A stretch of DNA of 64,000 nucleotides from Saccharibacillus sp. JS10. GTDB lineage: Bacteria > Bacillota > Bacilli > Paenibacillales > Paenibacillaceae. The stretch is taken from positions 793,345 to 857,344 of the forward strand of contig NZ_JANFNS010000002.1 in NCBI RefSeq assembly GCF_024436065.1. Direction: 5' to 3'. Position 1 is the first letter of the stretch; every line of letters begins with the position of its first letter. The position numbers and the translations under genes were made by a program. Under the pieces are notes generated by a model, which did not search any database, had not been told where the DNA came from, and saw nothing but the letters and a program-made list of their open reading frames with translations. Shown here piece after piece: positions 49,628 through 58,588 of the stretch.

Positions 49628-51343
49628 CTACATTTCGGCTTCACGGATTTCTTTTTGCGATACATGAAAGACATCCGAGATTTGGATACAATTTCTGCCT
49701 CGGTTTTTAGCTTCATAGAGCGGCTTATCGACTTCGGCAAACAAACTGTTCAAATAATCGTCCAAATACATTTCGTTATACGTAGTGTCAAAATCTGTAA
49801 TTGCGAGCACGCCTAGACTGATCGTAACGCTGACCGGATCGGTAGATCCGCTGAGATTCATAATATTTTGCTCGACAGATAGCCTTACTTGTTCAGCAAT
49901 TTGCGCCGCGCGATCCCGATCCGTACAAGGAAGATACAAAATAAATTCTTCGCCGCCATATCGTGCCAAAATATCGCTACTGCGTATTTCTTGCTTCACG
50001 ATCTGCGCAGTGCGGTAAAGGACTTCGTCGCCCGAGACATGACCGTACCGATCATTGATCGTTTTGAAAAAGTCGATATCAAACAAAATAAAAGCGAAAG
50101 GAATCTTTTGCTGAATATTAGCGTTCATCTCCTGCGTTAATCGCTGCGTCAAATAATGTCGGTTGTAACAACCTGTCAAACTATCGGTTAACGCCATTTC
50201 TTCGAGTTTTCGATTGGCTTTCGATAATTCTAGGCGTGTACGATCCAACGAACGATTGCGTTCGTGCAACAATTCATTTTGACGATTTAATTCTTGGACA
50301 AGGCGGCGTTCTTGCGACACATCCTGGAACGTTAAAATATGCCCGATCGGTACTTGTGAAGCATCGAAAATCGGAGACGTTTGTAAAATAAAATGCAGTT
50401 CGCTTTTTTGTTTGAATAGCAGCTCGATATGGAATAAGCCTTGTTCTTTTGCTTTGTAATGTTCCAGAAATTCAGCGTCATGATCGGTATGATGTACAGT
50501 CGTGAAAAAAAGGTCAATATCGAACAAATCGCCAACCTTTTTATTTACGAAAACTTGCGAGGCACGATTGGCTTCAATGATCATATGATCTTCGTCCAAT
50601 ACCAAAATACCGTGAGGAATCGTATTGATAATATCGTCATGTGCAATAGAAACGAGATCAAATACTTTGTAGTGCATGATCACGAAAATGAAAAAAAGAT
50701 CCGCAATCAAAATGCCGAGCGAAGTCAGACCCGGGATGACAGGGAAATAAGCGGTAAGAACAACATTGAAAAGAGTATCAAGCGCAGCAAAAAAGACCAA
50801 CGTGTAGATCCCAGCCAGAATAATACGAATTTGTTTTTTGAGACTTTTTGTCGTGGAATAAGACCGAACTTTGTTGAGAAGAATAAATAATGAGATAAGC
50901 AAATAACCGGCAATCACAATCATCGTCAACCAAAATAATGGACCGTAAGCACGATCGACATAGTTGTTCGTTTTAGGACTCGTAAATAGATAGAAGGGGT
51001 TAAACACAGCCCCAAGCGAGGAAAGAATAGCAGGAATAAAAAGAAGAGTCATTGATTTTCGGCTTACCTTTTGGTCGTCTCCGGTTAAAAATAGCGTAAA
51101 TAATAACCAACCGCTTGCGAGCATCGACGAAGCCACAAAAGATAACGATACATACATAAATTGAATATCGACGTCTTGTACGATATGCGTAGCGAACTGA
51201 CAAAGCGGCCACAACATCATAAAAAAGTGAAAAACAAAATAGACCTTATGTAGATTGGTAATCCGAACCGTAAAAAAGACAAAGACCAGTAAGAAAGCTA
51301 GGAAAGCAAACAATAAAAGATCAAACCATACTGATAAGCTCAC
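49628..51343 (-). CDS. Diguanylate cyclase with 7TM-type sensor, PAS and GGDEF domains
   Basis: 571 residues from GTG 51343, seven bases after AAAAGGAG; the upstream extension is basic and improbable. Seven or eight N-terminal helices (about 5-230) of the histidine-kinase-type 7TM sensor, a PAS domain (about 240-350), a coiled linker and a GGDEF domain (about 400-550). The active site is ARYGGEEF and an inhibitory RxxD (RSSD) lies just before it, so c-di-GMP synthesis with product inhibition is expected. The signal is unknown. Confidence 0.93.
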   Translation of the reverse strand: MSLSVWFDLLLFAFLAFLLVFVFFTVRITNLHKVYFVFHFFMMLWPLCQFATHIVQDVDIQFMYVSLSFVASSMLASGWLLFTLFLTGDDQKVSRKSMTLLFIPAILSSLGAVFNPFYLFTSPKTNNYVDRAYGPLFWLTMIVIAGYLLISLFILLNKVRSYSTTKSLKKQIRIILAGIYTLVFFAALDTLFNVVLTAYFPVIPGLTSLGILIADLFFIFVIMHYKVFDLVSIAHDDIINTIPHGILVLDEDHMIIEANRASQVFVNKKVGDLFDIDLFFTTVHHTDHDAEFLEHYKAKEQGLFHIELLFKQKSELHFILQTSPIFDASQVPIGHILTFQDVSQERRLVQELNRQNELLHERNRSLDRTRLELSKANRKLEEMALTDSLTGCYNRHYLTQRLTQEMNANIQQKIPFAFILFDIDFFKTINDRYGHVSGDEVLYRTAQIVKQEIRSSDILARYGGEEFILYLPCTDRDRAAQIAEQVRLSVEQNIMNLSGSTDPVSVTISLGVLAITDFDTTYNEMYLDDYLNSLFAEVDKPLYEAKNRGRNCIQISDVFHVSQKEIREAEM

Positions 51344-51501
51344 GAGTCTTCTCCTTTTATATGCACATGCTCTGCGATAGATAGTAAGACTAAAGTAGGT
51401 GTATCGTACCATAAAACCTAGAGAATTAGCCAGCATTATCGTCCACGCTCGAAAGATTAACGTCTTTTTAACAAAGATCGAACACTATTTTTATAAAAAC
51501 A

Positions 51502-51534
51502 AAAACGGCGCGGTTTGAGCACCGGCGCCGTTTT
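51502..51534 (-). terminator. Terminator of the yugP-like gene
   Basis: AACGGCGC pairs with GCGCCGTT around GGT...ACC; on the minus strand it is followed by TTTTTG. Confidence 0.85.
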
Positions 51535-51553
51535 GATCATTCTTTTTTCATTT

Positions 51554-52231
51554 TTAGTCGCGATTGTTGAAGATCCCGATCAAACGGATCAATTCAAGCA
51601 AAGCGACAAGTGCGGCAGCAACATAAGTTAAAGCAGCTGCATTCAAGACTTTGCCGACTCCGCGTTCTTCTTCGTTCGTGATATAGCCTTCGGATACCAT
51701 CACTTCACGAGCACGGTTGCTGGCATTGAATTCGACTGGCAATGTGATCAGTTGGAAAATGACCGTCACTGCGAAGAACAAGATGCCGAGACCGATCAGC
51801 GTATGGCTGAACAAGAAACCACCAAGAATCAAAAATGGGGCTACGCCGGAAGCAAAGTTCACAACCGGGAAAATCTTATGGCGCAACGATAACATCGGAT
51901 ACGCTTCTTTATGTTGAATCGCGTGACCAATTTCGTGACAAGCAACCGATACCGAAGAAATACTATTTCCATAGTAGACATCTTCCGATAAAGCTACCGT
52001 ACGATTGACTGGGTTGTAATGGTCAGAGAGTACGCCGGGTACAGATACGATCTGTACATTTTGCAGACCGTGCGTATCCAGCATATGGCGCGCCGCTTCG
52101 TAACCGGTCATATGACTGTGTACCGGAACTTCGCTCCATTTTCTATACGTGCTTTTGACCTTAAACTGTGCCCAAATCGTCAAAATGAATGCCGGAATAA
52201 TCAAAATATACATAAAAACATTAAAGCTCAT
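51554..52231 (-). CDS. yugP: YugP-family zinc metallopeptidase
   Basis: 225 residues, four membrane segments. The zinc site HEIGHAIQ is at about 97-104 with the third ligand in the later ASNRAREVM helix. Related to peptidase_Mx families; membrane-bound, no defined substrate. The start ATG 52231 has GGAGGG. The MerR gene lies immediately upstream on the same strand. Confidence 0.9.
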   Translation of the reverse strand: MSFNVFMYILIIPAFILTIWAQFKVKSTYRKWSEVPVHSHMTGYEAARHMLDTHGLQNVQIVSVPGVLSDHYNPVNRTVALSEDVYYGNSISSVSVACHEIGHAIQHKEAYPMLSLRHKIFPVVNFASGVAPFLILGGFLFSHTLIGLGILFFAVTVIFQLITLPVEFNASNRAREVMVSEGYITNEEERGVGKVLNAAALTYVAAALVALLELIRLIGIFNNRD

Positions 52232-52258
52232 TAATAGTTTCCCTCCATATTAAATAGA

Positions 52259-52690
52259 TTACATGATGGAATTTTGCCCGAGCAACAACTTGATCGCTTC
52301 CATGCAGGCAATACCTTGTGGAAGTAATTGAGAGAACGTCTTGCGTGCTTGTACAGGATCGAGCCCTTGGAGCAGAGGTTGTAGTTCTTTTAACTCTTTC
52401 TCCACTTGAGCTAAGTGACTTTCGAGCAAGGTAAGCTTTTCCGAGACGCGTTCATCTCCAGAAGCAGCGTTCCATTTATCGAGTCTTTCCCGAATCTCTT
52501 CCAATGTAAACTTTTCGTTTTTCAACTCATGAATACGTGTAAGGCGAAGTAAGGTTTCGGGTCCGTACAGTCGATAGTTGGTCATAGAACGGTCTTGAGG
52601 ATGGATTAAGCCTAACTTGGTGTAATAGTCGATGGTACGTTCGCTGGTTCCTGCGGCTTTGGCAAGTTCTCCGATTCTAAAAAGCTTCAT
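52259..52690 (-). CDS. MerR-family transcriptional regulator
   Basis: 143 residues. N-terminal winged helix FRIGELAKAAGTSERTIDYYTKLGLI, then DRSMTNYRLYGPETL and a dimerisation helix (LTLLESHLAQVEKELKEL). No cysteine-rich metal-binding loop, so the inducer is not obvious. It shares a direction with the yugP-like gene and is divergent from amt. Confidence 0.93.
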   Translation of the reverse strand: MKLFRIGELAKAAGTSERTIDYYTKLGLIHPQDRSMTNYRLYGPETLLRLTRIHELKNEKFTLEEIRERLDKWNAASGDERVSEKLTLLESHLAQVEKELKELQPLLQGLDPVQARKTFSQLLPQGIACMEAIKLLLGQNSIM

Positions 52691-52914
52691 ATCTCCACCG
52701 CTGCCTCACCCTTTCCGCCGATTCTGCTAAAAGTAAGTAAATATAAAAAGATAGTCTTGACAAATTCAATTATATCCAACGAAAAGCGTACAGTCAAACG
52801 TCATGCTTTAATTCTGAAAGTACGCTGTGCCGCGTTAACGTGTCATGATGAATATGTCAAGAAAAAATTCAGAAAATCCTGAAAATAAATTTTGGTTTTT
52901 TTATGAAAATACAC

Positions 52915-52943
52915 TTGTCAGCTTTCTTGCCGCGGTCTATAAT
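52915..52943 (+). promoter_or_regulatory. Sigma-A promoter of amt
   Basis: TTGTCA, 17 bases, TATAAT, about 60 bases before the amt start. The AT-rich upstream stretch could hold nitrogen-control (TnrA/GlnR-like) sites; none was identified clearly. Confidence 0.75.
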
Positions 52944-53000
52944 GACATCAAGGATTTCACATTGTGTTAGAAAAAATAACATGAAGAGGGCGTGGGGAGT

Positions 53001-54428
53001 TTGAAAAAGAAGTGGTGGGTAGCACTCGGAGCTTTGACGGTAGGTTCAGCATTTCCGGTTAGCGCGTTTGCAGCGGAAGCAGTAGACGGCGAAGCATTGT
53101 CGAACGGCGTGAATATGGCATTCGTATTTTTAGCAGCCGTACTCGTTATTTTCATGCAAGCAGGCTTTGCTCTACTGGAAGCTGGTTCGGTACGTATGAA
53201 AAATGCCGGGCACGTTGCCGGTAAAACAATCCTTTCCTTCGGCGTAGCAAGCGTGGCATTCTGGGCTTTCGGCTTCGCATTCGGATTCGGTAACGGTAAC
53301 GGATTCTTCGGGTTTGAAGGCTTCTTCTTTGGAGGAGACACGCAAGCGGCTTCCTTCGATTCCGTAAACGGCTTCGGTCTTCCCGTTTCTCTTATGTTCT
53401 TATTCCACCTTGCTTTTGCAGGCGTATCGCTAGCGATTGCAGGCGGCGGTCTTGCTGAACGTGCCAAACTCAGCGTATATATCGTATTCGGCGCTTTGTT
53501 CACGATCATCATCTATCCGGTTATCGCTCACTGGGTATGGGGCGGCGGTTGGCTCGGTTCGATGGGGATGCAAGACTTCGCAGGATCGACTGTCGTTCAC
53601 TTAACAGGTGCAACAGCAGCTCTTGTCGCAACGATTATGCTCAAACCTCGTTTGGGTAAATATAGCAAAGACGGCAAACCGAATAGTATTCTTGGGCACA
53701 ACCAAGTATTGTCGGTGCTTGGCGTTATCATCTTGTGGGTAGGTTGGTTCGGATTCAACCCAGGTAGTGCATTGACGGTTATGGATGGATTCTTTGCTTA
53801 CGTTGCGTTGACGACGAATATCGCAGCGGCAGCAGGCGGCGTAGCGGCATTGTTGGTTTCTTGGATCGTATTTGGTAAAGCAGATATTCCAAGTATGCTT
53901 AACGGCGTATTGGCAGCACTGGTAGCGATCACAGGTTCGTGTGCATTCGTTGAGCCGTGGGCAGCAATCGTAATCGGTCTGGTGGCAGGCGTACTGACAT
54001 TCTTCACAGCTCAATGGTTTGAAAAAGCAGGCGTGGATGATCCCGTCTTCGCATTCTCCGTACACGGTATTGCCGGAATCTGGGGCGCGCTGTGCACAGG
54101 CTTCTTCGCAACACCGGAACTGTCTACAGACAAAGGTCTGGGTCAAGCAGGTCTGTTCTATGGTGGCGGATTGCACCAACTGGGCGTTCAAGCGCTTGGC
54201 GTAATCGGTACATTGGCTTTCGTAGGCGCTGTAACATTCATCATCTTCGCAATCTTGAAAGCAACTATGGGTATCCGTGTAACGGAAGAAGAAGAAATGA
54301 TGGGTCTGGATATCAGTGAACACGGAAACTACGGTTACCCGGAACAAATGAAAAATGCAGGAGAAACAACATTCCACGGACCTACAAATCCAGATGGAAG
54401 CAAAAAAACAACACCAGCTAATGCTTAA
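53001..54428 (+). CDS. amt: Ammonium transporter
   Basis: 475 residues from TTG 53001 (AAGAGGG ten bases before; GTG 52992 is also possible). A cleaved signal-like N-terminus (ALTVGSAFPVSAFAAEA) precedes 11 membrane helices. Amt signatures: AGFALLEAGSVRMKNAG, DFAGSTVVHLTGATAAL, and FAFSVHGIAGIWGALCTG with the pore His. It imports ammonia/ammonium and is usually blocked by PII protein GlnK, which is not encoded alongside. A nucleotidyltransferase gene follows by 41 bases. Confidence 0.95.
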   Translation: MKKKWWVALGALTVGSAFPVSAFAAEAVDGEALSNGVNMAFVFLAAVLVIFMQAGFALLEAGSVRMKNAGHVAGKTILSFGVASVAFWAFGFAFGFGNGNGFFGFEGFFFGGDTQAASFDSVNGFGLPVSLMFLFHLAFAGVSLAIAGGGLAERAKLSVYIVFGALFTIIIYPVIAHWVWGGGWLGSMGMQDFAGSTVVHLTGATAALVATIMLKPRLGKYSKDGKPNSILGHNQVLSVLGVIILWVGWFGFNPGSALTVMDGFFAYVALTTNIAAAAGGVAALLVSWIVFGKADIPSMLNGVLAALVAITGSCAFVEPWAAIVIGLVAGVLTFFTAQWFEKAGVDDPVFAFSVHGIAGIWGALCTGFFATPELSTDKGLGQAGLFYGGGLHQLGVQALGVIGTLAFVGAVTFIIFAILKATMGIRVTEEEEMMGLDISEHGNYGYPEQMKNAGETTFHGPTNPDGSKKTTPANA

Positions 54429-54469
54429 TTGCAGAAAAAAATAGCGCTATGCAGAAAAGGGGGAATTCG

Positions 54470-55558
54470 GTGAAACCGACCGATTCGTATCCGAATCCTT
54501 TCATTGCATCCAACGAAGATCTATCGAAAATCGATTCCCCCGAAGCGCTTCGCGCAAAAAGGGTCGAGATGCAGAAGCAATTGCGAAGCCAGTATTCCGA
54601 ACTTCAAGTATTGGATTGGAATAGGGACGTAAATGTCATGCACGATGTTCTGATGAAGCGCGCAGTCGAGTTATGCGAGCGTGAGATGGAGGAGGCGGGC
54701 TACGGTCCGCCTCCTGTGTCTTATGCTTTCGTTGTATTTGGCAGTGCAGGTAGACAGGAGCAGACGTTATGGAGCGATCAAGATAACGGATTGATTTTGT
54801 CTGATGAAGAACATCAGAATAAAGATCTTTACTTTGCGGAGTTTGGACGTCGACTAACAGACATTTTGGAGCAGACAGGTTATGAGAAATGCGAAGGCAA
54901 AGTGATGTGTTCCGAATCCAGATGGCGACAAACGTCTTCGGAATGGAGAACGCAACTCGAAGAATGGCGCAGCGACCTAAGCTGGGAGCCGGTACGATAT
55001 TTGATTATCGCATCCGATCTGCGTCATATCGCTGGCAATGTGAAATTATCCGAACAATGGCGCAAAGATTTTCATGACGGTATTCGGGGGAATGTTTCTT
55101 TACACGCTGCAATCTTGCGTAATACGGTCAGACACAAAAAGACGTTGAATGTGTTAGGACAAGTGGTTACCGAACGATTTGGCGATCATGCGGGCGATTT
55201 TGATGTCAAGTATGGCATGTATATTCCACTCGTCAATGCTGCTCGGTGTTTTGCGATTCAACATAATATTGAGGAATCGTCTACATTGAAGCGGTTAGAG
55301 CGTCTGATTCAATTCGAAGCCACTTCGCTACCTTTGCTAGAACCGACTTATGAAGCTTTTTTGACCGCACTGCGGTTACGGGATATGACGTATTCCACCG
55401 AGCAAAATGGATTGCTCGAAAGTACAGGGTATCTACTGAGTGAAGAATTAAAAAAGAAAGAACAGTTTTACGAACTGCGCGACGCGCTGGTATTGGTGCG
55501 TAAATTGCATCGCGTGCTTGCACGTCAGCTCAGATTTGCAGAAAGGAGACGCGCATGA
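54470..55558 (+). CDS. DUF294 GlnD-like nucleotidyltransferase-domain protein
   Basis: 362 residues from GTG 54470 with AAAAGGGGG. The nucleotidyltransferase site FGSAGRQEQTLWSDQDNGLI has the GS(x)GRxE and DxD arrangement of GlnD-type enzymes. The C-terminal ~140 residues are the DUF294_C helical domain. GlnD uridylylates PII; here the protein has no HD or ACT domain, so it is a short relative. It is 41 bases after amt and overlaps the exonuclease gene by four bases, suggesting a link to nitrogen signalling (inference). Confidence 0.85.
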   Translation: MKPTDSYPNPFIASNEDLSKIDSPEALRAKRVEMQKQLRSQYSELQVLDWNRDVNVMHDVLMKRAVELCEREMEEAGYGPPPVSYAFVVFGSAGRQEQTLWSDQDNGLILSDEEHQNKDLYFAEFGRRLTDILEQTGYEKCEGKVMCSESRWRQTSSEWRTQLEEWRSDLSWEPVRYLIIASDLRHIAGNVKLSEQWRKDFHDGIRGNVSLHAAILRNTVRHKKTLNVLGQVVTERFGDHAGDFDVKYGMYIPLVNAARCFAIQHNIEESSTLKRLERLIQFEATSLPLLEPTYEAFLTALRLRDMTYSTEQNGLLESTGYLLSEELKKKEQFYELRDALVLVRKLHRVLARQLRFAERRRA

Positions 55559-56292
55559 AACAACCGGCTGGGTCGAGAAGCGGATTTTGGAATATGCTAC
55601 GCGGCGGCGGAGTCCCGTCGGCTGTAGCCTCGGTATTCGGCGGACAAAGTGCTCACCAAATGGCGTTTATTCGCTCGCTCAGCCGAGAACAGCGTAGGCC
55701 TGAAGCGTTGATTACCCCGCTGAGCGAATTGGAGACTGTCGTGTTCGATCTGGAGACGACCGGATTCAATTGTCAAAAAGGCGACGAGATTTTGTCGTTC
55801 GGAGCGGTCAAAATGAAAGGCGGGCAAGTGCTGGAAAACGAGACGTTTTATACGTTAGTGAATCCCAAAACGGACGTACCGCCGCATATCACCGATCTGA
55901 CCGGCATTACACCTGAAATGGTCGAAAGTGCGCCTTCGTTAATCGAAGGGCTGCATGATTTTATGGCTTTTATCGGTCATTCCGTATTGATTGCCCATGC
56001 TAGCGCGCATGACAAAGCTTTTTTGAACAATGCGCTTTGGAAAACATCAAAAACGCATCTGACCCATCGGGTGATCGATACGATGATGATTGCAAGACTA
56101 CTGAATCCGACTCGATCGGGCTATGGACTAGATGAGTTATTGGTGGAAGAAGGGATCGAAATCAAAGAACGCCATCATGCGCTTGGCGATTCTCTGATGA
56201 CTGCCAAGCTATGGGGCGGTTATATGGAGCGAGTCCGGGCTAATGAAATTTCTACATTGGGTGACCTTTATGCACATCTTAGCCATACTTGA
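55555..56292 (+). CDS. DnaQ-type DEDDh 3'-5' exonuclease
   Basis: 245 residues. The N-terminal ~60 residues are basic and variable; the exonuclease domain begins at TVVFDLETTGFN. Acidic residues Asp/Glu (DLETTG), Asp (AHASAHDKAF) and the His-Asp end HHALGDSLMTA make a complete DEDDh site. It overlaps the DUF294 gene in an ATGA arrangement, so translation is coupled. Substrate could be DNA, RNA or small nucleotides. Confidence 0.9.
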   Translation: MKQPAGSRSGFWNMLRGGGVPSAVASVFGGQSAHQMAFIRSLSREQRRPEALITPLSELETVVFDLETTGFNCQKGDEILSFGAVKMKGGQVLENETFYTLVNPKTDVPPHITDLTGITPEMVESAPSLIEGLHDFMAFIGHSVLIAHASAHDKAFLNNALWKTSKTHLTHRVIDTMMIARLLNPTRSGYGLDELLVEEGIEIKERHHALGDSLMTAKLWGGYMERVRANEISTLGDLYAHLSHT

Positions 56293-56390
56293 TCCAGATT
56301 GAACAAACAAAAATCCCGTATCTGATTCGGTGTAAGCCGTCATTGGACGAAAATACCGAGAATCGATACGAGATCATTGATTTTGAGTCA

Positions 56391-56528
56391 TCATGGGAAG
56401 TTATAAAGCGGCGGGTTAGGCGCTACGTTGCGAACCGGATTCATACTCCGCTTCGCATGTCGCCCGCTGCGAATGACTTTGCTTTGAAATGATGTACCCT
56501 CATTTCGAAGCAAGGTTTCATTACCCAT
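56391..56528 (-). CDS. Candidate small basic protein, 45 aa
   Basis: ATG 56528 follows AGAGGGG at six bases. The product MGNETLLRNEGTSFQSKVIR... continues with Arg, Asn and Pro and ends in a Pro/Asn-rich tail. It lies downstream of cimA on the same strand, opposite the end of the exonuclease operon. A GC-rich palindrome runs through it (GCTTTGAAATGA/TCATTTCGAAGC), so it may instead be a structured intergenic element. Confidence 0.35.
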   Translation of the reverse strand: MGNETLLRNEGTSFQSKVIRSGRHAKRSMNPVRNVAPNPPLYNFP

Positions 56529-56546
56529 GTTTACCCCTCTCATACT

Positions 56547-56580
56547 GGGCTTTCCGCTACGGCGGGAAGTCGTTTTTTTG
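56547..56580 (+). terminator. Terminator of the amt-DUF294-exonuclease operon
   Basis: CTTTCCGC pairs with GCGGGAAG and is followed by seven T. Confidence 0.8.
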
Positions 56581-56593
56581 TTTTGTTTACAAG

Positions 56594-58210
56594 TTAATGG
56601 TTGAGCAGACCCGGACGAGGTTCGGCAATCATTGCCGCTGCGGCAGGTTCTTGACCCAGCAGCGCATAACGCATACTGTCGACTAAAGCTTCCCAGCTGG
56701 CTTCGATTACGTTGCCGGAGACGCCGACGGTACTCCAAGTTTCTTCGGCATTGCGAGATTCGATCAAGACGCGAACTTTCGAAGCCGTAGCTTCTTTGTC
56801 GTCCAAGACCCGCACTTTGTAATCGCTCAAGTGCATATCCATCAATTGCGGATAATACTGTAACAATGCTTTTCGCAGTGCATTATCGAGCGCATTGACC
56901 GGGCCGTTTCCTTCGCCGGCGGTATACAAGCTTTCGCCGCCAATTCGAAGTTTGACGAACGCTTCCGAGACAACCGGCTTTCCAGCCGATTTTTCGACTA
57001 ACATTTTAAAAGACTCGAAAACAAAAAGTTCGCGGACTTCGCCGCTGGCTTCGCGTAGTAGCAGTTCAAGTGACGCATCGGCGCCTTCGAATTGATACCC
57101 ACGATGCTCCAATTCTTTGATCCGTCCGATCGTTTCGGAAGCTTGCGGGCTTTTCGGATCAAGTTCAATCCCTAATTCTTTGGCTTTAGAGATCAGATTG
57201 CTTTGCCCGGCGAGTTCGGAGACCAGTACCCGTTGTTTGTTGCCGACAAGTTCCGGTGCAATATGTTCGTAAGTTCGAGAATCCCGCAAAATCGCCGAGA
57301 CATGAATCCCGCCTTTATGCGCGAATGCGGCGCTGCCGACGTAAGGCTGACCGGTTGGCATATGCACATTGGCAATTTCGCTCACGTAACGAGCGACTGG
57401 AACGAGCTGCGATAATTTGTTTTCTGGCAAACAAGACCAGCCGAATTTCAATTGCAGATTCGGAATAACGGAGCACAGATTGGCGTTGCCGCACCGCTCT
57501 CCATATCCATTGATCGTTCCTTGAACTTGCAAAGCGCCTGCGGAGATTGCACTAAGCGCATTGGCAACAGCGAGTTCGCAATCGTTATGCGTGTGAATAC
57601 CTAGACGAACGTCAGGCATTTCAGCCAAAAGAGCTTCGACCGTATCGCGGATTTCATGCGGCATAGTTCCGCCATTCGTATCGCATAATACCAACCAATC
57701 GGCTCCCGCTTCGGTAGCGGTACGTAGTACCGTTTTGGCATAATCGGCATTATTTTTAAATCCGTCGAAAAAATGCTCCGCATCGAACATCACTTCAAGC
57801 CCGCGACGTTTGAGATAAGAGATCGAATCGGCGATCATCGCCAAATTTTCTTGCAAAGTCGTCTGGAGTGCGGTATGCACATGAAAATCCCAAGCTTTTC
57901 CGACTAAGGTAGCTGCTTGCGCACCGGATTCGGCAATCAATCGCAAATTATCGTCGTCTTCGACCGAAGCGTTTTTACGGCGTGTACTGCCAAAAGCAAC
58001 GATCTTGGCTCGAAGCCCCAGTTCTTTGACCCGGCGGAAAAATTCAATATCTTTGCCATTGCTGCCGGGATTGCCTCCTTCAATATAATGCACGCCTAGC
58101 TCATCGAGCTTTACAGCGATTTTAAGCTTGTCATCGGCAGACAGGCTAATGCCTTCTCCTTGTGTGCCGTCTCTTAAAGTGGTATCGAAAATGGTGATCG
58201 ACCGTGTCAT
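56594..58210 (-). CDS. cimA: (R)-citramalate synthase
   Basis: 538 residues. It condenses acetyl-CoA with pyruvate for the threonine-independent isoleucine route. Start IFDTTLRDGTQGEG (catalytic Arg-Asp), HTHNDCELAVANAL (metal site), and GYGERCGNANL are in the barrel; the C-terminal ~150 residues are the LeuA-type allosteric domain. The TxxH/Y pattern and length are those of CimA rather than LeuA. ATG 58210 has AAAGGAGT and an extended -10 promoter close by, so no T-box leader fits. Confidence 0.93.
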   Translation of the reverse strand: MTRSITIFDTTLRDGTQGEGISLSADDKLKIAVKLDELGVHYIEGGNPGSNGKDIEFFRRVKELGLRAKIVAFGSTRRKNASVEDDDNLRLIAESGAQAATLVGKAWDFHVHTALQTTLQENLAMIADSISYLKRRGLEVMFDAEHFFDGFKNNADYAKTVLRTATEAGADWLVLCDTNGGTMPHEIRDTVEALLAEMPDVRLGIHTHNDCELAVANALSAISAGALQVQGTINGYGERCGNANLCSVIPNLQLKFGWSCLPENKLSQLVPVARYVSEIANVHMPTGQPYVGSAAFAHKGGIHVSAILRDSRTYEHIAPELVGNKQRVLVSELAGQSNLISKAKELGIELDPKSPQASETIGRIKELEHRGYQFEGADASLELLLREASGEVRELFVFESFKMLVEKSAGKPVVSEAFVKLRIGGESLYTAGEGNGPVNALDNALRKALLQYYPQLMDMHLSDYKVRVLDDKEATASKVRVLIESRNAEETWSTVGVSGNVIEASWEALVDSMRYALLGQEPAAAAMIAEPRPGLLNH

Positions 58211-58588
58211 AGAATGACTCCTTTCCGCCCGTATTAATTGTGGATTATAGCATGAACGCTTTAAACCGGTATAGTAGCGGATTTAACAATTTTCGCTCGT
58301 AAAAAAAGACGCACGGAATGTTGTCCGCGAGAGGTGGATGTGCAAAAAAATGTTACATCGCCAACTCCAATGAGAACGTTATAAAAGAAAGGAGGAATTC
58401 ATTTTTGTTTGTTTTGGTCTCTATGTAACAACTTGAAGTCGTCCGCCGCAGAAACAACAATAACGATTCATTTTAAATTTTTGCATGAGATATGTAAAAA
58501 GAAATGAAGTCGGATTTTTATCATCAAAAAAGAGTTGCTTCTCTACATAATGTTGTAAAATAAAAGGATACGGTAAGGAGGTGGGAAC
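58211..58588. other. cimA-dinB intergenic region
   Basis: Contains the cimA extended -10 (TGCTATAAT on the minus strand, near 58245) and the dinB upstream region, with AAAGGAGG at 58388 followed only by a seven-codon TTG frame. No gene of substance is seen. Confidence 0.5.

Noticed and set aside
56289-56492. 67-codon plus-strand frame after the exonuclease gene
   Set aside because: It overlaps the exonuclease stop without a separate ribosome site, has no recognisable family and runs through the palindrome.
58211-58300. T-box leader for cimA
   Set aside because: The -10 element lies ~35 bases before the start codon, leaving no room for a T-box, and no T-box core (such as TGGNACCGCG) is seen.
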